A model generated the notes under the pieces. That model searched no databases and was not told the origin of the DNA. It worked only from the letters and a program-made list of their open reading frames with translations. Source: Botryosphaeria dothidea (Eukaryota; Ascomycota; Dothideomycetes; Botryosphaeriales; Botryosphaeriaceae). From it: DNA of 64,000 nt. Within the stretch, counting starts at the first letter, position 1, and each line of letters begins with the position of its first letter. A program made the position numbers and the translations under genes. The stretch lies in NCBI GenBank assembly GCA_011503125.2, contig WWBZ02000051.1, positions 2,914,001 through 2,978,000 of the forward strand, in the 5' to 3' direction. Positions 11,657-23,882 of this stretch are shown here, in pieces.

Positions 11657-12588
11657 AAGCTGCTATTTAAACAACCCATGAGCGAAGGGCAAGGCTGCGC
11701 TGACGGCTGAGCTGTGCTGATGCAACTGGTGTGGCGTTCGGCCTGTGCTTACGAAGCAGGAATTTGCGGATGCTTGCATTATCAGAAGCGACAAGCGGCA
11801 ACAAGGCTATCTAATGTTCATCTGGGAAGTCTAAGATTTGGACGAGCTGCGCTCCAGGAATCCGCTGGCCAGGTCATAAGTAGTCTTCGTCAATGATATT
11901 TCTCCAAGTCAGGCGTGTGATTTAGTAGCGCTTCTCCATGATCTACGCATGTATGTCGACAATCGAAAGTGATATAGCAAGGCTGGAGCTCCTTGAAGCC
12001 GTGTTATGTTCTCTGCATGGGCTGAGAGATAGCTGCAGTCTTGGCGAACCTGTAAGATCCAGTTGCATGTCGTCCGTTGCATGCGGCCTATTACACAATA
12101 CTCGCATGCCCCACACACCGCTGTGCCACACCCCCAACATTCCACGTAGCAAGACAATAACATCACTTGAGGACACAGAAGACAAGATGAAAGATAATAT
12201 GGTCCGTTTTCCTCTATACAAGCAAATCTTACCCTCCCAAGTATAATAATAGTAATAATAGAGACAATAGAGAGGAAGGTAATCAGGAGATTACAAAGGC
12301 GCTAGGGTATCTTACTCTTACAGTAAAGCAGGCGAACAGCTTGCGTGCGAAAAAGCAAAGGTATTTACGCACGCCAAACATGAACAGAGCAGAAAAGCAG
12401 CAGTCGAAATGAAACAAAAGGAAAAGTCAAATCCCCATCTACCTTAGGTCAAGAAATCCTAAAGGAGGGAAGAGAAAAAAATCATGATCCCAACCAAGGA
12501 AAATCGTTTTGATCAGCCGTCGCATACCGAGAACGCCTAGTACGCCATTTGGCCATGTTCCGTGAACCCATAAAGTATTTTGCTTTGC
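11657..12588. other. Intergenic region
   Basis: About 930 bp with no supported gene. Around 12240-12262 it has a short TAA/TAG-rich (ataataatagtaataatag) simple stretch. The right part is the 3' flank of the coiled-coil gene. Confidence 0.5.
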
Positions 12589-15257
12589 TCAGATCATCTT
12601 GGCGATCTCAACCCTCCTCACCGGCACCGGTCTCCCTACCGCGACGCCGACACCCCTGAATACCTCCTCGCCGTCCTTTGGCGGCGGGCTGTCTGGCTCC
12701 TCGATGGGCGTCCGATACTCCTCGACGTCGTACTTGGCATCCTCGCGGTCATGCATGACTTCGTCATCATCATCCGGCGGATAGCCGTACTCGTAAACGC
12801 TACTGCTGCGATCTGCGACACAATTGACGGGCCCGCCATGCAAGAAACTCTGGCGCTGCGAGCTTGGGATGCTGATGCTGCCGCGGAGCGGGGTGCCAGT
12901 GGCGTTAGTGTCAGAGTGGGAGTGTCGCTTGCTGGCACGGCCACTATCAGGGAGATCGAGCTCGTCCGACTCAAGGCTGAAGTGGCTTTTACGCTGCTTG
13001 TTGGCCTCCTCTTCGTAGTTGAGTTGGGAGATGCGAGGATGGACAGCCGACGTGAGTTGTTCAGTCGAGGGAGTGCAGGTGCCAAGGAGGATGCTGACAT
13101 CGGGAGAAGGCGTTGGGTAGGCGTTTTTGGTGCCAGGGTAGGAAATGTAATTATACATATTTGATGTGATGTGGGTTTTCTCTTGATGCGAATACGGAGC
13201 ATTGTTGTTCTTGTGCACGCCGTTGGAACCATTGCTGTTGCGGTAGCCGTCTGGGTGACTGCGGGGAAATTGACGTTCGACACGCAGCCGGAGATCACCC
13301 ATCTCGCGGCGTAGCTCATCAATTTGAGCTTCAAGATCCTTGCGGGCAGCGCGTTCATGGTACAAGAGGGAGTACAAGGCAGACATCTGGTCAGGGGCAT
13401 ATGAATGCTGTTCGGTATATGAGTGCGATGACTGCGGAGGAGCGCCGGCGGTGGCTACCATCGTCGGCGCGCTGCTCATAGTAGTCATGCTAGGGGAGCT
13501 CATAAGGTTGGGGAGAGACGTCTTCGGGGAGGGAAAACGCTGGTGAGCGTATTGTGATGGCGAGTAGTAGGGTTGGCTGGACTGCACCGATGCGCCTGTT
13601 CCCTGCGGTTGATTGAAGTGCGCATCGTGAGGAGATGAAGATAGCGATACTGGGGATGGGACCTGCTGCTGAGAATCGGTAAAAGGAATGGATGGCCGTT
13701 TCGGGTAGTTGGGAGAGTCCTCCGAGGAAGTGCTCAGATTTCTCGCATGGCCTCGCCCTGGCGGCGCATTTTCAAGAATGATAGTTTGCCGATTCTGGCG
13801 TCCATGTAGACGGCGGAGAGATTCATCAAAGTACCTCATGTTGCTCTCCAGACGTTCCATTCGCTCATCGAGTGAGATAAGAGGTGGTTCAATTGAGGCA
13901 TCAAACTCTTGCTTGAGACCGGGTGAGTGCTTGAGAGCAGGAGAGTCATGGCCCGTGCGCAATGGCCCGAAATCAAAGGCTCTGATCTCGTCTTCATCCA
14001 ATGAGCCCTTTGCGGGCGGGCTGTTGCGCATGACAGTGTCGCGACTGCTAGCACGAGAGGCGCCCTCGCCAGGGGTTTCGAACACCTCGTCTTGCATGAT
14101 CACATCCTCTTCCTCCTCGGTAGTGGGAACGTGAGAGGTCTGCGGTCGACTACCGGGGGTTCTGCCCTGCCACAAACTGCTGGCAATACTGTCGCGAATG
14201 GAGGGATTCTGCTCATGCATCTTCCTCAAGTCTTCCAATGCACCAGCACTGCGTGATCGGCGATTTGACTTCATCCTCGGACCTTGTGAGCTGAAGCTCT
14301 GGCGATGCTGTGGGCCAGAAACAGCAACCCCGATTTCGTCTTGCACGCTATTTTGATCATCGTGTTTACTCGCACTTTCGCTCCAAATAGCAGAGAGGGT
14401 AGAGGCCTCGGTAGAGTTGAAGATGACGCTGGGCAGGGTGGCTCGCCGTCGGTGAATCGGAGGGGGTTGGTTGAAGGCAAGGTAACCTTGATCGCTGCTT
14501 TCTTCCTGAGGAGCATTGACATTCATGGGGAATGGAAGTTGGTTCGGCGTCCCGCGGCCGAGGTTTTCGGTGAATGTAGGCAAGTTTTCAGAGTCCGAGG
14601 TGCCAGCTCGAGTGGGCTCTGTAGTAAAAGTCCTGGGAGGCGAGGCTCGCCTAACAAGCGGCTCCTGCACACGGTCAGCATCACCAGGGGCGCCAATTGC
14701 ACTCGATGTGTATTTACGCTGTTGTGATATGCATGCCCCGGCGGGGAAGCAGTGCGGCTCCTCTCCCGGTCATGGCGTCTCTTGCTGCCAAAGATCTTCT
14801 TGAAGGCAGCGCTCAGAGAACCGCGCTTCTGGCGCTTGCTTGGACGGCCGATGGTGGTGGGAGTCGCGGCAGCAGAGGAAGGGCCATAGGAAGCGGGCTC
14901 GGCGGAGAAGTTGGACTGCATGATGGTCTCTTGGATCTCGGTCGAGGTGCGCTTATGGCCCGGCAGCACGCTGGCAACGCCCATCCTGTGGCCGATGTCC
15001 AGGCTGGCCTTGTGCAGCAGACGGCGGCGGCTGGCAGTGGAGGAGGAGGCGTCGTGTTGCAGGTCCAGCGTGTGCGAATCGGTGAAGCGCTTGGGCGATA
15101 AGGGCTTCTCTTCGTCGATGGCATCCACAGGCGGCAGGTCGGCAGGCGGAGGACCGGTGATTCTCAGGTTCCCTCGTCGGATTGCTTCAGACTTCCAGCT
15201 GGGGCGATCGGCGGATGGGGCGCGGTCCTGTGATGTCGGGGCAGCAGGTTGAGCCAT
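12589..15257 (-). CDS. Fungal-specific Ser/Pro-rich coiled-coil protein of unknown function
   Basis: Two exons, 14718-15257 and 12589-14664, joined at HAYHNS-EPLVRRASPPRT (2,616 nt, 871 residues). I do not recognise a characterised homologue. What can be seen: a disordered N-terminus with a basic segment RPSKRQKRG then FKKIFGSKRRHDRERS that looks like a nuclear localisation signal; a long Ser/Pro/Glu-rich middle; a short predicted coiled coil LDERMERLESNMRYFDESL; a second, stronger one at HERAARKDLEAQIDEL continuing to RLRVERQF; and an acidic C-terminus with PPDDDDEVM and many SP/TP sites. The composition suggests a phosphorylated nuclear or cytoskeletal scaffold protein, which is inference only. 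Further introns inside the long second exon are not needed by the frame. Confidence 0.75.
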
Positions 15258-16046
15258 AGCGGCGGGAGCGGGTCGCAGCAGGGCGCAATCTCGTCATGCA
15301 GTTACTGCGCGAAACGTTCAATGCATGCGGCGCCCATGGTCTTCTAAGCGGTCACACTCCGGGCTTGGGCGCAAGATGAAGGGCGGAGGTGGCCCGCACG
15401 CTTGAAATGGCGATTGGCGGCACTGTCTGGGATAGAGAAGCGAAGAGCAAACGGGCTGTAACGAGCGACTGGCCGGCACGGCGAGAGAGCGAGGAGATGG
15501 TGGGCGGGCGCGGGACGGGTGCCTGGATGGCGCAAGAGTCTTATGTATCATGTCGGCGGGCAGGGGCGCGAGACTGGCAGCCGGGCCGCTCCACGCGTGG
15601 AGATGGAGTGCGCGTAGGGTAGGGGGCCGTGGACGAGGCTTGGCCGGCGGCCATCGATTCAGGCAAGAGGGGCAATGCCGTTTCAGGGCGGCAGAGCGGC
15701 CGTATTGTGCATAGCAGTATGCAGAACATCCACGCCGTCGGGGCGCGCTGGCGGGCATGGGCCACGCTGTTTCTGGGCCAGGCACCCCGAGCCGGCGCCC
15801 ACTGCGCATCCCGACTTCATGCCTGCAGCCGCCATGCTGCGAGCGCCCCGTCTGCTGGCTGCCGGCCTGCCACGTCAAGATGCGCGGTGCCTGCCGTTCC
15901 AGAACTGTCTGCTCTGCTCTAATCAGTCGCCGCGCGCCGCGTCCAATCCCGTCGCGCCGTCCCTGAAATTAGCAGCGGGGAACGCTGCAGCCATCGCACG
16001 CTTCCAGCCTGTGCGCCGCCCGCCCACTCCCCGTCCAGCGCGGCCC
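15258..16046. other. Intergenic region
   Basis: 789 bp between the coiled-coil gene start and the helicase stop, both on the minus strand. GC-rich with short spurious open frames on both strands; no gene supported. It should contain the coiled-coil gene promoter. Confidence 0.5.
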
Positions 16047-18371
16047 TCATCCGTACAGCTCCGCGGCATCCGGGTATCGCAGGTCTGCCTGCTCCTGCAG
16101 AAAGTCCATCCACCGCTTGAGGAACCCGCTGCCCCTGGTGTCGCTCACTGTCAGCCCCACGCACGCAGCCCACAATGCAAGGAGTCCGCTTACCGACCGA
16201 CCGTCTCCGAGTCTCCGACCACGCAGAGGTGCCGCTTCGGGCGAGTCATGGCCACTACTTCGCGTCAGCACATGTCCAGCGCTCGGCACCGTGCAGCTGT
16301 TTCAGCTTGCCACGATCGTCATCTTCTGGAACGCGACGCGAGCTTACCATTGAGCCGCCTCTTTTCGCCCAGGAACCCGACCTCGTGCTCCGCGTTGCTG
16401 CGCACCAGGCTGACGATCACCGCCTCTTTCTCGCGGCCCTGGAATCCGTCCACGCTGCCTAGCTCGATGCCTGCGAACTGCTCCTTCAGTAGTTGAGACA
16501 GCACCGCCAGCTGCGCATTGTACGGTGTCACCACTGCAATGTCCTCTGGTCTCACTCCGCCTTCGACCAGCTTCCTGACATGCAGCCGCACCAGCGCCGC
16601 CTCCATCTCGTTACTCTTGCTGTCGCCCAGCAGCGACGACTTCTTGCCCGAGTCCTCGTCCTCGGTTTTTTCTGGAAAGTCGCCGCCCTGCGTGTCCCAG
16701 AACACCACGGGCTCCTGTGTGTCCTCACTCTCCTGCACCTCATAGGGCAGATCTGCCAGGAGGCGCGCTTTGACCGCTTCCGCGGCCACGAGCTTGGACT
16801 CGTAGAGCTCTTGTGACGGAAAAGCCATGATCTTCTCGTGCATCCGGTACTGTGTCGTTAACATCCGCTTTATAGATGGCCCATGCAAGGCCAGCAGCCG
16901 GTCAAAGAGGGTCTGCTCCAGCGTGACACTCTTGGCCTCCTTTCCCTCCTTCTTTTCGCTTGTCTTACTCTTCTCCTTTTGCGGCTTGCTATTCATCGAC
17001 TTGATCGTCGGTGGTAACTGCAGGTGATCGCCAGCCAGCACCACCTTCTTGGCCGACAGCAATGGCACCCAGCACTGTGCTTCCAGCGCTTGACTAGCTT
17101 CGTCAATGATCACCACGTCGAACTGCTGGTCCTTGAGATGGTACCCTCCAGCCCCGTGCAACGTCGCGAGGACCACCTTGCTGCCTCTCACCAGCTGGTC
17201 TACGCACCTACGTTCGCGCTCGCGGTAGTCTTTCCGTAATTCTCTCATCTCGCTGTAGATTGCTTTGCGCTCCCGACCGTTCCGCGTCTTCCTTATACTC
17301 GCCTGCTTCGCGTCCATCTCCTTTCTGATGTCCTGCACAATAGCCGCCGCATCCGAGGTTCTTGTGAGCACGTCAAGGGAGTGATTAACTACCGAAGGCA
17401 ACAGTCGGGCGGGATGTCCGAGCCGAATGATGGGGACTTTGTGAGGAGCTAGTCTCTCCACTATATTGTCTACGGAAATATTAGACGGACCGCATACTAG
17501 GAGGCGCTGGTTTTGTTTGAGAAGCTGAAGAATCAGCTCGATCAGAGTATGTGTTTTACCGGTGCCTGGCGGACCGTGGATCAGTGCGACCTCCCTGGAG
17601 GCCATGGCGAACCGGATGGCGTCCTTCTGGGAGTCATTGAGGGTCGGGTCGATCCACTGGAGCTTGTCGAGGCCAACTCTCGAAAAGTTGCTCGGCAGTG
17701 AGGACAGGGACGAAAGGCCGAAGAGCGCGCGGATAAAGGGTGTGTATTCCGATTCCGTGAACTTTTGCAAGCGCGTCATGGTCTGTGTCATCCTTCTCCA
17801 CCGTCAGAATACCATCGGCTTTTCTCACAGCTGTACGAGACACACCTCTTGTACGTGACATCATTTGCAAGTTTGACACTAATGTACAATCAGCACAAAA
17901 TCCTGGCCATAGCTCCTGCGATGCGTGGGAAACGCACAGCCATAGCTTCCCCTGGGGCACATCCACGTCCTCCTTATCCAGAGCCACTGCCACGGTGGTC
18001 GCTTTGATTTTCAGCACGACACCATCAACACCATGCTTCTTGAGCTCGCTTTTCTCCTTTTTCTTTGCGCTACCAGCCGGCTGTTCCTGCACGCCAACAA
18101 TGTCTCCAGTGCGAATGCCATGTTCCGGCAGCTCGGCTCCGTTGCCCTTCACCGCAGGGTCCAGCTCGAGCTCGACCACGGTCTTGCCGCCCAGACCGGT
18201 GTGCTGGGAGGAGATGTGCAAGTTGAGGATCGCAAGGCCCACACGCTGGAGGGTTTGGGGCGGATGGGCGGACAGGAGCAGCGAAGTCTCGGCCAGCTCA
18301 GCCTGCAGCTCTGCGTCGAGCAGGGACAGCTGGGTGGCTGCGAAGGTGGGAATGTCGGTCTGGGGCGGCAT
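16047..18371 (-). CDS. HCS1: SF1 DNA helicase, Hcs1/SMUBP2 (IGHMBP2) type
   Basis: DNA polymerase alpha-associated helicase A type, an Upf1-like superfamily 1B 5'-3' helicase. Five exons: 17938-18371, 17846-17878, 16348-17792, 16194-16254 and 16047-16134 (2,061 nt, 686 residues). The 33-nt second exon encodes [11 protein letters not shown], a strictly conserved family block, which confirms the model. Motifs: Walker A GPPGTGKT (229-236), Walker [43 protein letters not shown] and, after an intron, [10 protein letters not shown] and GDSETVG. The C-terminus is short ([18 protein letters not shown]), without the R3H or zinc finger of human SMUBP2, like yeast Hcs1. The start at 18371 (ccaaaaATGccgcc) is preferred to an upstream in-frame ATG because [14 protein letters not shown] opens the conserved N-terminus. 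Divergent from NTH1. Confidence 0.94.
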
Positions 18372-18715
18372 TTTTGGCAACAATGGGGCGTGTGCACTGC
18401 GGTACTGACTCCGCGCGAGCTTCTCGAAGGGCGGGACGTGTGCCGGTGATGGTGAAGACGCTCGGTGGACCAAGGGACGCGGGGTTGGTGGGATGGACTG
18501 GATTGCTCGCACCACCCGCGCTAGCAGGTGACCGGGCACGGACGCACCGCGCTCATTGCGTACGCCAAGGAGAGCTCCCCACGCCCCTGTCGCTCACTGC
18601 ACGGGACCCTGCTGCTCTCTGGCCTGTCAGCGGCGAGCAGTTGTCACAGACACCAGGACCGACACCACGAAGTCCGCCACCCTCCATCTCCCACCCATTG
18701 GCGCCGCTAAACAAC
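18372..18715. promoter_or_regulatory. Divergent promoter HCS1 / NTH1
   Basis: 344 bp between two start codons in opposite directions; the only room for both promoters. No obvious TATA box. An in-frame ATG at 18539 on the minus side and open frames on the plus side cross it but lack conservation signs. Confidence 0.6.
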
Positions 18716-20140
18716 ATGCGCACCTCCCGTATCGCCCGCGAGACCAATTCCGTCATGCGCGCATTACGGTCGACCTCATCCTCGCGGAAAATTCCACCTC
18801 GACACGATGTCGCTCAAACGCGGACGGTTTCAGCCGCCGCCCTGACCGCGCTTGAGCAGCAGCAGACCGGCCCGCCGATCAAACCAGCGCACCATCACGG
18901 CCACGCCGACAACAGCGACCGCGCCCGTGGCCGCGGGTCTTCCACATCAGACCTGTCCTCCGTGCCCTCGTCCGACGCCGAACCTACATACCCGCCGCCC
19001 ATCATGGCGGCGCCGTCGTCTTCGAAGCCGCGCAAGCGCAAGCGGAGCAGCACAGCACCAACGTCTGAAACCGCCCTCACCGCTGCGGCCTCCGAGACCG
19101 CGCTTGCCCGCCCATCGCCGTCATCGTCGCCGAGCAAATACTCCGTCGCCGCCGAAATTCATGCGCAAAATGGGTCTATCAACACCACCTCCGCTGCGAA
19201 AAAGGCGCGTCGTGCCCCGGCGAAGAAGAGAATCGCCGACGATGGGTCGGCCAAGGTCGAACCGCCCCCGAATTGGGAAGAGATGTACGGCTTGACCGCC
19301 GAGATGCGGTCGCGCGTTGTGGCCCCCGTCGATACGATGGGTTGCGAGAGTTTGGCGGACCGGAAGGATTCGCCGGTCGATCAACGCCTGCAGACCTTGG
19401 TTGCACTGATGCTGTCGTCGCAGACCAAAGACACCGTCACCGCCGTCGCGATGAGAAATTTGCAGGACAATCTGCCGGGAGGATTCAACTTGCGCGCGCT
19501 GCTCCAGATCGAGCCGGCTCAGTTGAACTCGATGATAGAGAAAGTCGGCTTTCACAATAACAAGACCAAGTTCATCAAACAGACCGCTGAGATCCTGCGG
19601 GACAAGTTCGACGGGGATATTCCAGATACGATTGAAGGATTGGTATCGCTCCCCGGGGTTGGTCCCAAAATGGCTTATCTGTGCATGAGCGCGGCTTGGG
19701 GGCGCGACGAGGGTATTGGGGTGGATGTCCATGTTCACCGGATCACGAACCTTTGGGGCTGGCACAAGACGCGTACTCCCGAGGAAACGCGGGCGGCGCT
19801 AGAGGCATGGCTGCCGAAAGATAAGTGGCATGCGATCAATCATCTGCTAGTCGGTTTCGGCCAGACTATCTGTTCACCTGTGGGCAGAAAGTGCGGGGAA
19901 TGCACGCTTGCCGAGAAGGGGTTATGCCCCGGTGCAGTAGTCGCCAAGAAGCAGAAAGCGGTTAAGAAAGAGAAGACCGCCGTGAAGGTTGAGGTTGATG
20001 GTGAGTCAATCGAGAAGGAAGTGGACGGGGAAGTGAAGGTGGAGCAGAATGTCAAGGCAGAGGATTTTCAGCACACGAACGTCATGGACATTGAGGACAT
20101 TGGGGCTCCCAGGACGAGGAGATCATCTAGAAGACGCTGA
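18716..20140 (+). CDS. NTH1: Endonuclease III homologue Nth1/Ntg (DNA glycosylase/AP lyase)
   Basis: Bifunctional base-excision repair enzyme for oxidised pyrimidines. Single exon, 474 residues, start aacaacATGcgc. The N-terminal ~190 residues are disordered with basic nuclear-type signals ([20 protein letters not shown]). The catalytic core follows: helix-hairpin-helix LPGVGPKMA with catalytic Lys318, Asp337 in [10 protein letters not shown] (19 apart, as in human NTH1) and a 4Fe-4S motif at Cys386, 393, 396 and 404. The last cysteine spacing is seven rather than the bacterial five. The C-terminal tail is Lys/Glu-rich with three psi-K-x-E motifs (VKVE 423-426, VKVE 440-443, VKAE 446-449) and a final basic RTRRSSRRR. 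The ORF is open far upstream, but the start at 18716 gives the expected Ntg-like N-terminus ([10 protein letters not shown]). Confidence 0.95.
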   Translation: MRTSRIARETNSVMRALRSTSSSRKIPPRHDVAQTRTVSAAALTALEQQQTGPPIKPAHHHGHADNSDRARGRGSSTSDLSSVPSSDAEPTYPPPIMAAPSSSKPRKRKRSSTAPTSETALTAAASETALARPSPSSSPSKYSVAAEIHAQNGSINTTSAAKKARRAPAKKRIADDGSAKVEPPPNWEEMYGLTAEMRSRVVAPVDTMGCESLADRKDSPVDQRLQTLVALMLSSQTKDTVTAVAMRNLQDNLPGGFNLRALLQIEPAQLNSMIEKVGFHNNKTKFIKQTAEILRDKFDGDIPDTIEGLVSLPGVGPKMAYLCMSAAWGRDEGIGVDVHVHRITNLWGWHKTRTPEETRAALEAWLPKDKWHAINHLLVGFGQTICSPVGRKCGECTLAEKGLCPGAVVAKKQKAVKKEKTAVKVEVDGESIEKEVDGEVKVEQNVKAEDFQHTNVMDIEDIGAPRTRRSSRRR

Positions 20141-22243
20141 AGCAAACCAGTCGCCAGCGGTGAGGAGTTGAAGCATTCATCCAGGTGTCATGTACATGAC
20201 CGGATGCGTGCTCCAACTCCCTACTCCTGCATTTGACTATTTCTGACTACCAAAGATGGCAATCCACCAACGCTGACGATCGGCTGCAAGGGGCCCTGGG
20301 AGACAGGCAAGGATGTTGAATAAGTCGCACTTGTACTCCTGGAAGGAGGCGAAGAAGACTATTAGTAACTTTGTTGAATCTAGAAGGCTGCCTAGCAAGG
20401 TAGCACCACGCATGTGGGGAGTTGACTGAAATCGGCAAGGCAACCAAAATAGGGTCAAGGCACACAAGACTTCAGGCTGTATTGCAACCAAGGACAGTTC
20501 ACAAAAATGACTGCTTCAGAGCAACACCCCCGCAGTAAGTATCATGTGTAGCGAATTGCATCAAGGTCCTCAGTTGGCTACTCATTGCGTCTGAAAATTC
20601 ATGTCACTCAACACCAGCTTACTCGGCGCATGAAAATCCAAATGAGGTGTGACGCTGCTAGCTTCCCCACGAATGCCACAACATTTGCCGGGCACGCGCA
20701 CCCACTTCCGCGAGTCGCAACTATCAATAGCGGCAATGGTCTAAGGCTGCATGAATTTGACCACCATAGCCCCGTTTCAACAAGAGCCTACGCACACGGG
20801 TTTATCGTCGAATCCCATCAGAGTTCCGTCTTTTGGCGCGGCTAATGCAACCAACCTTGTCTGCAACACGCTCGCAATGGTTGTTTCAAGAATCGCAACA
20901 CTAATCCCGGCGCAGTGGACAAGCCGAATCCCGGGACCGGGAATAGGTTTATGCCTACCTATAGGTGGACAACGTTATACGTATAAGGCACCAGAAGGGC
21001 GGCGGGCTGTTGCCGCACGGCTGTCTGAATCGACCGCACGGCTGTGGCGTCGGCGTTTCACGAGCTAACCTTTGACCGGGAACATGGTCAGCGATTAATA
21101 TCTGATCAGGCACCCCATCTATATCTTTTGCTTTGTTCTTGCTGATGGGACGCGCCAATGACGGGCCGGTGATGCTGAGCTTACTGGCTTAGTGTGTCGT
21201 CATTTCTATTTCTTGTTTTCTTTAGGCAGCGGATGTGGGTCCTAATTTCTCTATTGAGCACAAATTTGCCGAGTCCGAGAGACAAGATTTCAAAAGACGG
21301 GAGGATAGAGTGGCCTGCCGGACTGGGGGAACATGGGTCTGCCGATCTTGCTGGGGGGTTTAAGTCTTTCGGTTTCTGTTCCTGAACTTTTTTCTCGGAG
21401 CAACGCTTACTTTTCGCCTACCCTTTCTTTCTTCGGCAGTCAGGGTATTTGGGATCACTTTCATCAACAGTAAACAACGGGGGAACGTTGTCGGAGCTGG
21501 AGAAGAGAGGGGAGAGCCGAAGGTGCAGGTTTAGTGACGTGCGTGTTACACTGATCATCCACAGCTGTCATTGCGAGGCCGAGCTTGGTCAAGATTGTGT
21601 TTGTACAACCGGGCTGATGTCGGTGGACTGACGGGTGGCTGCTTCATGAAAATCCATACGGAAGCCAAAATCCTACGGACCAACCCCGCATGGAGGAATA
21701 CGATACAAAGACGACCCCTAAGCTTTTGCGCGAACGAGGTGACTCAGACCTTCATGTTCCATCTGATGTGCCTCTACAGCTGTGTCTCTCCAATTTCAAA
21801 GTAGCGAGCAAGCCCCTCTCAGCGAATTTGGACAGTTCTGGTACTGGCTGTGCCGAGTCTCATCGTATCCTTATCGGGCAAGAAATGTTATATTGCTAGC
21901 GCATCTTCGGACCGGTCTAAGCTTGCGCTTCCCCACAGCCATTCTCCGAACGTACACACAACCGCAATCCAAATCCAAACCCGCCGCCGGCTGAATGATG
22001 AGGACGACCCGTGCTCAGGTCTCGGACTCTTTGATCTTGGCCTTTTCTTGGTGTATGAGGGACCGGGGTCGATGTGTTTTCTTTTAACGGCCAATGGGGT
22101 ACTTAAATCGCATTGGCGCTGTTTTCCAGATCACTTGAGGGCCTGCAAATTCCTTTTCCGACAAGTAGATTTCTCTACCAACAATTTACTTGTTCCATAT
22201 CTCGAGCCTTTTTCTATTCGACTTCACAACCTCTGTCTTCATC
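20141..22243. other. Large intergenic region upstream of the P450
   Basis: 2.1 kb with no supported gene. Seen: a 12-bp direct repeat CCGCACGGCTGT at 21012-21023 and 21033-21044, and a TGACTCA site at 21740-21746. The P450 promoter and leader occupy the right end. Confidence 0.55.
21740..21746. promoter_or_regulatory. Gcn4/CpcA-type site TGACTCA
   Basis: Perfect 7-bp AP-1/Gcn4 consensus about 500 bp upstream of the P450 start. Could be chance in a 64-kb window; binding not shown. Confidence 0.3.
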
Positions 22244-23882
22244 ATGGGTTTGAGTCCTCTTGCCGCATTGGGCGCCGCAATAGCCCTCTCGGTCACCCTC
22301 TGGCTAGTTCAGGCAAGCCATCCAAACCCAACGTCAGCTTCCAACACCACCCCCTAACCGTCCAATCCAAACAGGCAACCTACAACGCACTCACCTCCCC
22401 GCTCCGCAAGCTCCCCGGGCCCTTCTCCTCGCACCTGACCAACCTGCCCCTCAAGCACGCCGTCACCTCCGGCCGCCGCATCTTCCACATCGACGCGCTG
22501 CACAGGGCCCACGGCCCCATCGTGCGCCTGTCGCCGACCGAGGTCGCCGTCGGCGCCGACGTGCCCGCCTTCCGGGCCATCCACGGCGTGCAGTCCAAGT
22601 TCAAGAAGGACGTCTGGTACGAGCGGCTGACCAACTTCCCGCGGCTGAGCGTCTTCACCATGCGCGACCCGCGCGAGCACGGCGCGCGCCGGCGGCTGTT
22701 CGCGCGCGGGTTCTCGAAGAGCTACTTGCGCGAGGTGTGGGAGCCGGCGGTGCGCGAGAAGGTCGCGGTCGCGGTGAGCAAGATCGGGGCGGAGGCGCGG
22801 GCGGGGAGGGCGGATTTGATGAGGTGGTGGACGTTCATGGCGACGGATGTCGTGGGCGTGCTGGGGTTTGGGGAGTCGTTTGGGATGCTGGAGGCTGGGA
22901 GGAAGACGGAGTATATCAGGGTGTTGGAGGCGGCGTTGGTGGGGAATGGCGTGGGCGCTGAGCTGCCGTGGGTGAGAGCGATTGGAGCGAGGGTGCCGGT
23001 GAGGGCGTTGAGGGAGGCGTTCAATAGCAGCGAGTATATTTTGACGTATGGGACTAAGGCGGTCGAGAATGCGAGGAGGGGTGGGAGGGATGCCAATCTG
23101 ATGGCTACGATTATGGCGGAGGCGGAGAAGGGAGGTGGGAGAGTGGATGACATGGTAAAAGTCCTTCCTCTTCGAAAAATACATGTGATGCTGATTACTC
23201 GATGTTTCAGGACGTCCGCACAGAGTCCACCAGCCTCATCTTCGCCGGCTCTGGTACCACGGCCAATACTCTGACTTTCCTCAGCTACGCTGTCCTCTCC
23301 AGGCCGACTTTGCAACAGGCTCTGGAAGAAGAGGTCGCGCAATTGGCTGAAGGGTTCACAGATGCGGATCTTGAACAGCTCCCCTTACTGAATGCAGTAA
23401 TCAACGAGACGCTGCGTCTCTTCTGCGCTGTTCCCGGCAGTCTACCGCGGGTTGTACCTGCTGGAGGAATCACGCTGGGCGGGTATTTCATCCCGGAGGG
23501 TACTACAGTCAGCACTCAGGCTTTCACTCTGCACCGGGATGAAAGTTTATGGGATAACGCCGAAGAGTGAGTTTCTGCTTCCCGAGCCGTTGAACAGTTT
23601 CATTGACCTTGGAGAAGATTCGATCCCTGCCGCTGGATGCCTGGAAGGGAGCTTTCACCCGGTGCTAAAGCGACCTTCTGCGCTTTCGGTGCTGGCGCCA
23701 CATCATGCCTGGGCATCAACTTGGCGTGGATGGAGCTGCGCTACGGAACGGCAATGTTGTTGAGGGAATGCAGAGGGCTGAAACTAGCGGACAGTGTGAC
23801 GCCGGAGAGCATGGAGTTGGAGAACTATTTCGTTATCACGCCGAAAGGTAAGAGCTGCGAGGTAGTCCTAAAAGGGGAGTGA
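22244..23882 (+). CDS. Cytochrome P450 monooxygenase
   Basis: Membrane-anchored fungal P450. Exons 22244-22312, 22375-23154, 23211-23566 and 23618-23882 (1,470 nt, 489 residues). The N-terminus MGLSPLAALGAAIALSVTLWLV is an ER anchor. The first intron (22313-22374) has a GC donor (CAG-gcaagc) with branch site ccctaac and acceptor aacag; reading through gives a stop, so it is required. Then a proline hinge KLPGPF, C-helix region, I-helix FAGSGTTANT (the acidic/Thr position present as GTT), ETLR of the ExxR motif, FDPCRW, and heme loop FGAGATSCLG with the axial Cys432. The first third of exon 2 matches benzoate-4-hydroxylase/pisatin-demethylase-like class P450s in general pattern; the substrate cannot be inferred. 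Not obviously clustered with the NRPS 31 kb away. Confidence 0.93.

Noticed and set aside
18374..18715. N-terminal extension of NTH1
   Set aside because: In-frame but overlaps the divergent promoter and has no start with conservation; ATG 18716 fits.
21012..21044. 12-bp direct repeat CCGCACGGCTGT as a mobile-element scar
   Set aside because: Two copies 21 bp apart, no inverted ends or coding part; insufficient.
22354..23184. Minus-strand frame opposite the P450
   Set aside because: Low-complexity Arg/Pro/His shadow; P450 motifs lie on the plus strand.
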